64,000 nucleotides of DNA from JAODBQ01 sp047602055. GTDB taxonomy: Bacteria; Actinomycetota; Acidimicrobiia; Acidimicrobiales; Ilumatobacteraceae. Shown here one piece after another: positions 1 through 6,279 of this stretch. Below the pieces are notes generated by a model, which worked only from the letters and a program-made list of their open reading frames with translations, made no database searches and had not been told where the DNA came from. The stretch covers positions 3,534,001-3,598,000 of the forward strand of contig JASGIG010000001.1 of assembly GCA_047602055.1 (NCBI GenBank), in the 5' to 3' direction. The position numbers were made by a program, and so were the translations under genes. Positions within the stretch are counted from its first letter, which is position 1; every line of letters begins with the position of its first letter.

Positions 1-782
1 GGGAAGTAGCTCGGCCGCAGGCGGCTGGTGAAGTCGCTGCCGAAGAACGCCTTGGTGAACGCCTCGATCGTGCCGGCGAGGTCGGCCATGGTGATGCCGC
101 GGTCGACGACGAGCCCCTCGATCTGATGGAACACCGGCATGTGCGTGGCGTCGGGCGTGTCGCGGCGGAACACCCGGCCGGGCATCACCATGTAGATCGG
201 CGGCTCCATCGTCTCCATCACCCGGATCTGCACGGGCGACGTGTGGGTGCGCAGCACGACGGTGCCGGGCTCGCCGCCGGGCGGTACGTGGTCGGTGAAC
301 AGCGTGTCCCACATGCCCCGAGCGGGATGGCCGGGACCCATGTTCAGGGCCTCGAAGTTGTACCAGTCGCTCTCCACCTCGGGGCCCTCGGCGATCTGGA
401 AGCCGAGCCCGACGAACACGTCCTCGAGCCGCTCCGTCGCCTGGGTGACGACGTGGGCGTGGCCACGCCGCGGGCGCACGAGCACCTCGGTGAGGTCGAG
501 CGCCTCGGCTTCGAGCTGCGCGGCACGCTCGGCACCGGCGAGCGCGGCAAGCCGGTCGTCGAGCGCCGCGGTCACCGTCGCGACGGCGGCGTTCACGGCC
601 TGCCCGGCGGCGCGCTTGTCGTCGACGGTCGCCAGCGAGCCGAGCTGCACCTTGAACCCGGCGAACGGGCCCTTCTTGCCGAGCAGCTCGGAGCCGAGCG
701 CCCGGGCGGTCGCCGCGTCGGGCGCCGCGGCGATCCGTTCGACGGCGGCATCGCGCGCCGCCGTCACGTCGTCGATCATCAT
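1..782 (-). CDS. pheS: Phenylalanyl-tRNA synthetase alpha subunit (partial, 3' end outside window)
   Basis: Charges tRNA-Phe in the cytoplasm as the alpha half of the alpha2beta2 enzyme. The first 260 codons are visible. An Ala/Glu-rich helical N-terminal arm, which binds tRNA in this family, is followed by the class II catalytic core, with RPRRGHAHVVTQ, ALNMGPGHPARGMWDTLF and FRRDTPDATHMPVFHQIEGL matching conserved PheS blocks. The ATG at 782 is preceded by an AAAGG-type ribosome site and a second in-frame ATG follows directly. The gene runs off the left edge, so pheT, normally next, is not seen. It sits downstream of the rRNA methyltransferase and the infC-rpmI-rplT set, the usual actinobacterial order. 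Identification is firm; only the C-terminal third is unseen. Confidence 0.95.
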   Translation of the reverse strand, partial: MMIDDVTAARDAAVERIAAAPDAATARALGSELLGKKGPFAGFKVQLGSLATVDDKRAAGQAVNAAVATVTAALDDRLAALAGAERAAQLEAEALDLTEVLVRPRRGHAHVVTQATERLEDVFVGLGFQIAEGPEVESDWYNFEALNMGPGHPARGMWDTLFTDHVPPGGEPGTVVLRTHTSPVQIRVMETMEPPIYMVMPGRVFRRDTPDATHMPVFHQIEGLVVDRGITMADLAGTIEAFTKAFFGSDFTSRLRPSYF

Positions 783-979
783 CGGGGAGAACCTTTCGTC
801 ACACGTCGTACCGGACCGGAGAGGTCCCCCGGCGTGTCGGGACGGCGGACGTCAGCGGATCGGCGCGCCACCCCGGACCAGCCGGGGGCACCGAAATCGC
901 TGGGTAGTCACGGCCGCACATCGTAGCCAGCGACGCTGCCATCACGAAGAGCGAGCTCCCGCACATCGCGCTGCCAGCG

Positions 980-1738
980 TCAGTGGTGGTGGCCGGCGGC
1001 CCGCCGCTGGCGGGCCGCCTCGAACAACAGCAGGGTCGCAGCCATGGCCGCGTTGAGGCTCTCGACCGCGGCGGGGATCGACACCCAGCCGTCGACGGCC
1101 GCGTCGTCGGCCAGGCCGTGGGCCTCGTTGCCGATCACGAGGGCGACCGGGGCGGTGAGGTCGACGGCGGTGTAGTCGTCGCCGTGGTGCGACGACGTGC
1201 CGAGGCGGCGCAGGGCGACGTCCCCCAGCGCCGCCGAGACCACGGGCACCCGGAACAGCGAGCCGGCGCTGGCCCGCACGACCTTCGGGTTGTACGGGTC
1301 GACCGATCCGGGGGTGAGCACGACGGCGTCCGCGCCCGCCGCCTCGGCGCTGCGGATCATCGTCCCGGCGTTGCCCGGGTCGCCGAGCCGGTCGGCGACG
1401 AGCACCAGCGAGGCGCCGGCAGGAACCCGTGCGTCACGCGTCTGCACGATCGCCAGCAATGGCTGCGGCGACTCCGTCGAGGCGACGCGCTCGACGACGC
1501 CGTCGGCGAGCGTGAACGCCGGCGCGTCGCACGCCACCGGCTGGCCGCCCGGGGCGACGAACTGGGCCTCGACCGTCCAGCCGGCGTCGACGGCCTGCTG
1601 CACGAGGGACGCGCCCTCGACGGCGAACGCGCCTTCCTCGACACGCGAACTGCGGCGCCCGAGGAGGCGCCGCAGTCGTTGAACCCGTGGGTTGTTGAAC
1701 GCGAGCGCGTTCGTCGAGCCAGGCTCGTTCATCAACAC
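980..1738 (-). CDS. TrmH/SpoU-family RNA 2'-O-methyltransferase
   Basis: A 252-residue SPOUT-class methyltransferase that probably 2'-O-methylates rRNA using SAM. Three knot motifs are present in order: LGDPGNAGTMIRSAEAAG around residue 115, NPKVVRASAGSLFRVP around 150, and ALVIGNEAHGL followed by ESLNAAMAATLLLFEA near the C-terminus. The N-terminal 100 residues form the L30e-like substrate-binding domain with VEGASLVQQAV. In actinobacteria this gene commonly sits between rplT and pheS (the tsnR-like position), as here, so 23S rRNA is the likely target, but the exact nucleotide cannot be read from sequence. A second Met two codons downstream is an alternative start. The 196 bp between this gene and pheS show no clear gene. 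Confidence 0.9.
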   Translation of the reverse strand: MLMNEPGSTNALAFNNPRVQRLRRLLGRRSSRVEEGAFAVEGASLVQQAVDAGWTVEAQFVAPGGQPVACDAPAFTLADGVVERVASTESPQPLLAIVQTRDARVPAGASLVLVADRLGDPGNAGTMIRSAEAAGADAVVLTPGSVDPYNPKVVRASAGSLFRVPVVSAALGDVALRRLGTSSHHGDDYTAVDLTAPVALVIGNEAHGLADDAAVDGWVSIPAAVESLNAAMAATLLLFEAARQRRAAGHHH

Positions 1739-1739
1739 C

Positions 1740-1756
1740 CGGGGGCTACGCCCCCG
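1740..1756. repeat. Short GGGGGC-type hairpin between rplT and methyltransferase
   Basis: A perfect 7-bp inverted repeat with a 3-nt loop (CGGGGGC TAC GCCCCCG). It lies just before the methyltransferase start within the rplT-methyltransferase gap. It resembles the hairpins at 5694, 5761 and 49816, so it may be an intercistronic processing or pause site. No T-tract follows. Confidence 0.6.
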
Positions 1757-1817
1757 AATCCCATCGACACCCGGCTTCCTGGCGGTCGCGCGGTCGTCCT
1801 GAACGAGATGCGCTCGT

Positions 1818-2171
1818 TCAGAGCGCCGCCTTCGCCGCGGTGACGAGGCTGCTGAACGCCGCCGGGTCGGTGACGGCCAGGTCGGCCAGCACCTTGCGAT
1901 CGACCTCGATGCCCGCCGCGTTCAGGCCGGCGATGAACCGGCTGTAGCTGATGTCGTCGAGCCGGCATGCCGCGTTGATCCGCTGGATCCACAGGCGGCG
2001 GAACTCACCCTTCTTCGCCCGGCGGTCGCGGAACGCGTACTGCCCGCTGCGCATGACCTGCTCGTTGGCCGCCCGAACGGAGCGGCTCTTGTTCCCGTAG
2101 TAGCCCTTGGCCTTCTCCAGCACCGCCTTGCGGTGCTTCTTCGAGCCGACGGCGCGCTTGACCCGTGCCAT
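1818..2171 (-). CDS. rplT: 50S ribosomal protein L20
   Basis: A 117-residue ribosomal protein of normal L20 length, needed for early 50S assembly. The signature N-terminus MARVKRAVGSKKHRK and the blocks AKGYYGNKSRS and RLWIQRINAACR are present. It lies 50 bp after rpmI and 328 bp after infC on the same strand, giving the classic infC-rpmI-rplT operon. In several bacteria L20 represses this operon through a leader or intergenic RNA structure; no such structure is claimed here. Confidence 0.98.
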   Translation of the reverse strand: MARVKRAVGSKKHRKAVLEKAKGYYGNKSRSVRAANEQVMRSGQYAFRDRRAKKGEFRRLWIQRINAACRLDDISYSRFIAGLNAAGIEVDRKVLADLAVTDPAAFSSLVTAAKAAL

Positions 2172-2221
2172 GTTCCTGTCTCCTTGGTCGTCTCAGTCGT
2201 GTGGTGGTGGTGCCGGTGCGA

Positions 2222-2425
2222 TCAGCGCTCGGCGAGCAGGCGCTTGATCTTCTTGGCGTCGCCGGGGTGCACGTCGACCATCCCGTCGAGGCGCCGGGTG
2301 CGCGTCGACGGCTTCTTCTCGAACAGGTGCTGGCGGTTCTGCTGCAGCCGGCGGAGCTTGCCGGTGCCGGTCTTGCGGAAGCGCTTGGCCGCCGTCTTGC
2401 TGGTCTTCATCTTGGGCATCGTCAT
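2222..2425 (-). CDS. rpmI: 50S ribosomal protein L35
   Basis: A 67-residue, strongly basic ribosomal protein of normal L35 length. It begins MTMPKMKTSKTAAKRFRKTG, typical of L35, and continues into the conserved LRRLQQNRQHLFEKK region. A second in-frame ATG (MPKMKT) is the more usual L35 N-terminus and may be the true start. It lies between infC and rplT in the same direction, so it is co-transcribed with them. Confidence 0.97.
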   Translation of the reverse strand: MTMPKMKTSKTAAKRFRKTGTGKLRRLQQNRQHLFEKKPSTRTRRLDGMVDVHPGDAKKIKRLLAER

Positions 2426-2499
2426 CGATTCCTGTCTGGGGGCGCGCCCGTCAGGGCACGTCGGTTCGCCGTCCCCGCCGGGCGGCGACGCGTCGGCGG

Positions 2500-3096
2500 C
2501 TAGGCCTCGGTGGCCGGTGCGGCGTCGGGTTCGGGCTCGTCGCCCTCCGCGGACTTGCGCGGCGGGAGCACGATCTTCTTGTCCGGCGCCAACACCATCG
2601 TCATGTTCCGGCCTTCGAGGCGGGCCTGGGTCTCGACCTTGGCGCCGGGCCCGACCTGTTCGAGCACGGCGTCGAGGATCTTCGAGCCGAGCTCGGGGTG
2701 GGCCATCTCACGACCGCGGAACTGCAGCGTGACCTTGACCTTGTGCCCCTCGGCGAGGAAGTCCTGCATGTGGCGCACCTTCGTGTCGAAGTCGCCCTTG
2801 CCGATCTTCGGACGGAACTTCACTTCCTTGATCGACACGTGGACGTTCTTGCGCCGCGACTCCTTGGCCTTCTGGCTCTCCTCGTAGCGGAACTTGCCGT
2901 AATCCATGATCCGGCACACCGGTGGGTTCGCCATCGGCGCCACCTCGACGAGGTCGAGGTCCTGTTGGCGGGCGAGGGTCAACGCTTCGGGCAAGGGCTT
3001 GACGCCCAGCTGCGAACCGTCCACGGCGATGAGGCGGACCTCACGAGCGCGGATGCGGTCGTTGTACCGGTGCTCGGCTGATTGCGGCGGTGCTAT
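2500..3096 (-). CDS. infC: Translation initiation factor IF-3, apparent ATA start
   Basis: IF-3 binds the 30S subunit and enforces start-codon and initiator-tRNA selection. The N-domain (RYNDRIRAREVRLI, residues about 13-26), the linker (KAKESRRKN) and the C-domain (VSIKEVKFRPKIGKGDFDTK) are intact, with an acidic tail. The reading frame is open from a TGA just upstream to the stop, and between that TGA and the conserved N-domain there is no ATG, GTG or TTG. The first standard start, GTG at 3024, would remove 24 residues including conserved NDRIRAREVRLI. An ATA codon at 3096-3094 lies 9 nt after AGGAG and gives a 198-residue protein. infC is known for rare AUU/AUC/AUA starts used in autoregulation, which supports this choice. 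Confidence 0.88.
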   Translation of the reverse strand: MAPPQSAEHRYNDRIRAREVRLIAVDGSQLGVKPLPEALTLARQQDLDLVEVAPMANPPVCRIMDYGKFRYEESQKAKESRRKNVHVSIKEVKFRPKIGKGDFDTKVRHMQDFLAEGHKVKVTLQFRGREMAHPELGSKILDAVLEQVGPGAKVETQARLEGRNMTMVLAPDKKIVLPPRKSAEGDEPEPDAAPATEA

Positions 3097-3269
3097 GGCT
3101 GCTCACTCCTGTGCAATGGGTGCGTCCCTTTCGTCGGCTGGGATTGACACGAGAAGCCAGCCGGGGACGACGACCGTGCCGGCAAGGATGCCGATGAGCG
3201 CCGTGCGGATGACCCGGACGCACCCTGGAGTGGCCGGGTGGGGACGCTGTCTCGACGACGTTGCCCCAC

Positions 3270-3297
3270 TTCACGCTGAAGTTGTCGCAGCTAGGGT
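3270..3297 (+). promoter_or_regulatory. Probable leaderless promoter of the 3305 gene
   Basis: TTCACG at 3270-3275 (-35-like, 4 of 6 matches to TTGACA) is followed after 16 nt by TAGGGT at 3292-3297. The GTG start at 3305 is 7 nt downstream, so transcription would begin at or next to the start codon. The same TAGNNT arrangement precedes hisG, def, aroC, alaS and the DUF2079 gene. Confidence 0.5.
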
Positions 3298-3304
3298 AGC
3301 GCGG

Positions 3305-3637
3305 GTGACCGACGAAGTGGCGGACGACAGCGACGACACCCAGGTCGACGAGGCGCTCGACGCCCTGGCCGACGCCCGCCAGCGCCTCGGCCAGGTGTCC
3401 GCCCACCTCGTCGTCGCCAACCACGCGATGGGCCTGTACGAACTGGCCGCGATCCACTTGTCGGCGTCGCCGCCACGCCTGGCCGATGCCGCGCTGGCGA
3501 TCGATGCGGTCGGCTGCCTGGTCGACGGGCTCGGCACGCGCCTCGGCCCCGAGGCCGCCACGCTGCAGGACGCGCTGTCGAACATCCGCCTCGCGTTCGT
3601 GCAGATCAAGGGTTCGCAAGGCAACGGCGACGGGTGA
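3305..3637 (+). CDS. DUF1844-like small helical protein
   Basis: A 110-residue protein divergent from infC. After an acidic N-terminus (TDEVADDSDDTQ) it has three predicted amphipathic helices: HLVVANHAMGLYELAAIHLS, PRLADAALAIDAVGCLVDGL and LQDALSNIRLAFVQIK. The order, spacing and the closing L..ALSNIRLAFV pattern resemble DUF1844 proteins, which often neighbour infC in actinobacteria; this match is by eye and moderate. Function is unknown. The GTG start is set by the -10 element 7 nt upstream and by the start of the acidic segment. Its TGA overlaps the next gene's GTG (GTGA), so the two are translationally coupled. Confidence 0.6.
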   Translation: MTDEVADDSDDTQVDEALDALADARQRLGQVSAHLVVANHAMGLYELAAIHLSASPPRLADAALAIDAVGCLVDGLGTRLGPEAATLQDALSNIRLAFVQIKGSQGNGDG

Positions 3638-4266
3638 CGGCACCGCGGCTCGACCACCTCGTCCTGGCGACGACGGACCTCGCCGGGACGACCGCGGCGA
3701 TCGGCGAGGCAATCGGGATCACGCCCAGCCAGGGTGGCCGTCACGTCGGTGTCGGCACGGCGAACACGCTGCTGTCGTTCGGCGACGGGTCGTACCTCGA
3801 GGTCATCGGCCCCGATCCCACACAGGGCGATGTGACCGCGGCGCGGCCGTTCGGGATCGACGGACTCGGGGACGACGCCCGGCTCGTCACCTTCGCACTG
3901 CGCGTCGACGGCATCGACGCGGTGATCGCCCGCGCCCGGTCGATCGGCCACGACCCTGGCGACGCCAGGGCGATGCAGCGGGCTACGCCCGACGGCGGGC
4001 TGCTCAGCTGGAAGCTGACGTCGCCACCGGCGTGGGCTGGCGGCGCCCTGCCGTTCCTCATCGACTGGGGCGACACGACGCACCCGTCGACGACCTCGGC
4101 GGGCGGTGCGTCGCTGTCGGGCTTCGGCATCGGCCATCCCGAGCCGTCACGGATCGACGAGGTGCTCGCCACCCTCGGCTTCGACGCCCCCGTCACCCAG
4201 GCCGACGTGCCCACGCTGCGCGCCGTGATCGCCGGCCCCGCCGGGTCGATGCCGCTGACCAGCTGA
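3634..4266 (+). CDS. VOC-superfamily (glyoxalase-like) protein
   Basis: A 210-residue protein starting LDHLVLATTDLAGTTAAIGEAIG, the first beta-alpha unit of vicinal-oxygen-chelate proteins, followed by HVGVGTANTLLSFGDGSYLEVIG, which fits the glyoxalase-like domain type that spans two modules in one chain. The second half (WAGGALPFLIDWG, SLSGFGIGHPEPSRIDEVLATLGF) repeats the fold. Metal ligands would include His8-equivalent and a Glu in YLEVIG. Substrate cannot be inferred. The GTG start overlaps the upstream stop by 4 nt. It faces the hisG operon, with the two genes ending 35 bp apart. Confidence 0.8.
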   Translation: MTAPRLDHLVLATTDLAGTTAAIGEAIGITPSQGGRHVGVGTANTLLSFGDGSYLEVIGPDPTQGDVTAARPFGIDGLGDDARLVTFALRVDGIDAVIARARSIGHDPGDARAMQRATPDGGLLSWKLTSPPAWAGGALPFLIDWGDTTHPSTTSAGGASLSGFGIGHPEPSRIDEVLATLGFDAPVTQADVPTLRAVIAGPAGSMPLTS

Positions 4267-4301
4267 CCGTCTCGAACCGTCACCGTCTCGAACCGCCACC
4301 G

Positions 4302-4610
4302 TCACAGTCGGAAGCGGCCCTCCGGCGCCTCGACGACGTGACCGTTACGGACCTTCACCCGCTCGGCGCGCAGCAGCGCGGCCTGGGTGCGCTCGTGGCC
4401 GGGCACCAACCGGCCGGCGGCGTTGACCACCCGCCACCACGGCAGGTCGTCCTCGTCGGCGCTCGTCGCCAGCAGGTGGCCGACGAGCCGCGAGCGGCCG
4501 GCGTAGCCGGCGACCTCGGCGATGTCGCCGTAGGTGGTCACCTCACCGGGACCGAGGGCGCGGATGACGTCGACGAGCCGGCGGCGGCGCTCGTCGGACG
4601 TCTCGCTCAT
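4302..4610 (-). CDS. Alkyltransferase-like (ATL) DNA-damage protein
   Basis: A 102-residue protein equal to the C-terminal DNA-binding domain of O6-alkylguanine-DNA alkyltransferase. It has VIRALGPGEVTTYGDIAEVAGYAGRS (the winged helix, split over residues about 12-36) and the active-site region LPWWRVVNAAGRL, where the catalytic PCHR cysteine is replaced by Trp. That substitution is the hallmark of ATL proteins, which flag alkylated guanines for nucleotide excision repair instead of removing the adduct. The ATG at 4610 overlaps the upstream cold-shock-like stop (ATGA); a longer upstream frame is only read-through of that gene. It is the last gene of the hisG transcript. Confidence 0.88.
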   Translation of the reverse strand: MSETSDERRRRLVDVIRALGPGEVTTYGDIAEVAGYAGRSRLVGHLLATSADEDDLPWWRVVNAAGRLVPGHERTQAALLRAERVKVRNGHVVEAPEGRFRL

Positions 4611-4804
4611 CGCTTGGCGATCGCCGTCGCCTCGTAGCGGCCGAGCTTGGGCAGCAGCTCGAACGTCACCGCGGTGCCGACCTCGATCGTCCTCGTCCCG
4701 TCGGCGATGCCGACGCACTGGAAGGCGACGACCTCACCGGCGTCGGTGGTGATCTCGCCGAGCCCGACGAACTCGTCGAACGCGGTGACCGTGCCCATCG
4801 GCAT
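4607..4804 (-). CDS. Small cold-shock-domain-like protein
   Basis: A 65-residue single-domain protein: GTVTAFDEFVGLGEI, then FQCVGIADGTRTIEVG and a closing LLPKLGRYEATAIAKR. This follows the cold-shock/OB-fold pattern (KGxV..F....G.G.I, F....I.dG.R.i..G..V.F), although the aromatic RNP1 FGFI is replaced by LGEI, so nucleic-acid binding may be weak or different. The ATG at 4804 overlaps the hisG stop by one base (TGATG), and its own stop overlaps the ATL start by four (ATGA). The three genes are therefore tightly coupled. Role unknown. Confidence 0.8.
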   Translation of the reverse strand: MPMGTVTAFDEFVGLGEITTDAGEVVAFQCVGIADGTRTIEVGTAVTFELLPKLGRYEATAIAKR

Positions 4805-5676
4805 CAGGGGACGATCTTGCTGATCGGCAGCTCGAGGATCGCCGTCGCCCCCGCGTCCTTGAGCGCCGGGATGAGCGTGTTGATCGTCCGCTTCTCGACC
4901 ACCGACTCGACGGCGAAACCGCCGTCGGCGAGCTGGCTGACCGTCGGCGACCCGGCCGAGGGCAGCACGGCGAGCACCCGGTCGAAGCACTCCTTCGCGA
5001 CGTTCAGCTTCACCAGCACCTTGCCGCGGGCCTCCATCGTCCCGGTGAGCAAGGTCATCAGCTGATCCATCGCGTGGCGCTTGTCGGGGTCCGAGTACGA
5101 CTCCTTGTTGGCGATCATCTGCGTGTAACTGATCAGGATCGTGTCGATGATCTTCAGACCGGCGGCCCGCAGCGCCCGGCCGGTCTCGGTGATGTCGACG
5201 ATGCAGTCGGCGATGTCGGGGACCTTGGCCTCCGTCGCGCCGTAGCTGAAGCGCACATCGGCCTCGATGCCCTTCTCCGCCAGGAACCGCGACGTGAGCC
5301 CCGGGAACTCGGTGGCAACGCGGACGCCCTGGGGCAGGTCCTCGGGGCGCTCGACCGGCGAGTCGCCGGCGACGGCGAGCACCACCCGGATCGGCAGCCC
5401 GGTGGCCTTGCTGTAACGCAGCTCGCCGAGGTTGACGACGTCGCTGGCCGTCTCGGCGACGCAATCGCTCCCCGACAGGCCGACGTCGAACAGCCCCTCG
5501 GCGACATAGCTGGGGATCTCCTGCGGGCGCAGGATGCGGACCTCCTCGACGCGGGGGTCGTCGATCGTCGCCTTGTAGTCGACCGACGAGGAGCGCTGGA
5601 CGTGGAGGTCGGCGGCCTCGAACAGCTCCAACGTCGCCTTCTCCAACGAGCCCTTGGGCAGCACCAGCCTCAACAC
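4804..5676 (-). CDS. hisG: ATP phosphoribosyltransferase (long form)
   Basis: Catalyses the first, feedback-inhibited step of histidine synthesis, joining ATP and PRPP. At 290 residues it is the long HisG-L form: catalytic domain with MLRLVLPKGSLEKATLELF and GLFDVGLSGSDCV, the PRPP-binding stretch DIADCIVDITETGRALRAAG (about 155-174), and a C-terminal ACT-like regulatory domain (about 215-290, ending ATAILELPISKIVP) that binds histidine. No HisZ partner is needed for this form. The GTG start has no good ribosome site but lies 8 nt after a TAGCCT -10 element, so a leaderless transcript is likely. No other his gene is visible nearby. Confidence 0.95.
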   Translation of the reverse strand: MLRLVLPKGSLEKATLELFEAADLHVQRSSSVDYKATIDDPRVEEVRILRPQEIPSYVAEGLFDVGLSGSDCVAETASDVVNLGELRYSKATGLPIRVVLAVAGDSPVERPEDLPQGVRVATEFPGLTSRFLAEKGIEADVRFSYGATEAKVPDIADCIVDITETGRALRAAGLKIIDTILISYTQMIANKESYSDPDKRHAMDQLMTLLTGTMEARGKVLVKLNVAKECFDRVLAVLPSAGSPTVSQLADGGFAVESVVEKRTINTLIPALKDAGATAILELPISKIVP

Positions 5677-5684
5677 GTGGGAGG

Positions 5685-5690
5685 AGGCTA
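5685..5690 (-). promoter_or_regulatory. -10 element (TAGCCT) of hisG
   Basis: Read on the minus strand, TAGCCT lies 8 nt before the hisG GTG. This spacing places the transcription start at or next to the start codon. Identical hexamers occur 6-8 nt before def, aroC and the DUF2079 gene. No convincing -35 was found. Confidence 0.5.
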
Positions 5691-5693
5691 ACG

Positions 5694-5712
5694 GTCGGGG
5701 CTTCGCCCCGAC
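5694..5712. repeat. GC hairpin upstream of hisG
   Basis: A perfect 8-bp stem with a TTC loop (GTCGGGGC/GCCCCGAC) directly upstream of the hisG -10 element. It may help end transcription coming from mogA. It is one of four similar GGGGC-loop-GCCCC hairpins in the window. Confidence 0.55.
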
Positions 5713-5760
5713 TGCCCAATACCTCGCCGCCTCCGGTGGCGGCCAACCTTCGTTCGGGGG

Positions 5761-5783
5761 ACACGGGGGCAGAGCCCCCGTGT
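5761..5783 (-). terminator. Hairpin just after mogA
   Basis: A perfect 10-bp stem, ACACGGGGGC/GCCCCCGTGT, with an AGA loop, begins one base past the mogA stop on the minus strand. It lacks a T-tract but its position suggests an actinobacterial-type intrinsic terminator or 3'-end stabiliser. Confidence 0.55.
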
Positions 5784-5784
5784 G

Positions 5785-6279
5785 TCAGTGCTCGGTCGGG
5801 GCTTGATTCACGAGGCGCAGGGCGTGCGGGAGGACGTCGAGGATCGCCCCGAGCTGCTCGATGCAGCCCTTCGGCGAGCCCGGCGTGTTGCAGACGATCG
5901 CCTGACCGGCGATGCCGGCGATGCCCCGGGAGAGGCGGCCGAGCGGGCTGACGAGGCGCATCGCCTCGGCGAGGCCGGGCGCCTCGCGCTCGACGATCCG
6001 GCGTGTGCCCTCCGGCGTCTGGTCGCGCGGGGCGAAGCCGGTGCCACCGGTGGTGACGACGAGGCCGGCGAAGCCGTCGGTCATCTCCATGAGCATCACG
6101 GCGACCGCATCGGTGCCGTCGGCGACGACGCGGGTGTCGACCACGTCGAAGCCGGCGTTGGTCAGCTGGTCGACGAGCGCCTTGCCACTGGCGTCCTCAC
6201 GGGTGCCGTTGATCACGCCGTCGCTGACGGTGAGGACCTTGGCCTGCAGCTTGTCGGTGGCGGGCGCGGCGTCGCTCAT
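5785..6279 (-). CDS. MogA/MoaB-family molybdopterin adenylyltransferase-like protein
   Basis: A 164-residue MoCF-fold protein. It shows AKVLTVSDGVINGTREDASG near the N-terminus, the nucleotide-binding loop GLVVTTGGTGFAPRDQTPE (about 88-106) and GIAGQAIVCNTPGSPKGC, all conserved in MogA/MoaB/CinA-N proteins. MogA adenylates molybdopterin before molybdenum insertion; mobA at 48.7 kb suggests the pathway exists. MoaB paralogues share these motifs, so the exact activity is not proven. The ATG at 6279 overlaps the rsmB stop (ATGA), which decides the start; a longer upstream frame has no homology. Confidence 0.87.
   Translation of the reverse strand: MSDAAPATDKLQAKVLTVSDGVINGTREDASGKALVDQLTNAGFDVVDTRVVADGTDAVAVMLMEMTDGFAGLVVTTGGTGFAPRDQTPEGTRRIVEREAPGLAEAMRLVSPLGRLSRGIAGIAGQAIVCNTPGSPKGCIEQLGAILDVLPHALRLVNQAPTEH

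Noticed and set aside
783..979. tRNA or small RNA gene between pheS and the methyltransferase
   Set aside because: No cloverleaf, T-loop GGTTCGA-type sequence or CCA end is apparent.
3097..3304. L20-type leader RNA upstream of infC
   Set aside because: I could not derive a convincing conserved fold in this 208-bp gap by eye; covariance-model search would be needed.
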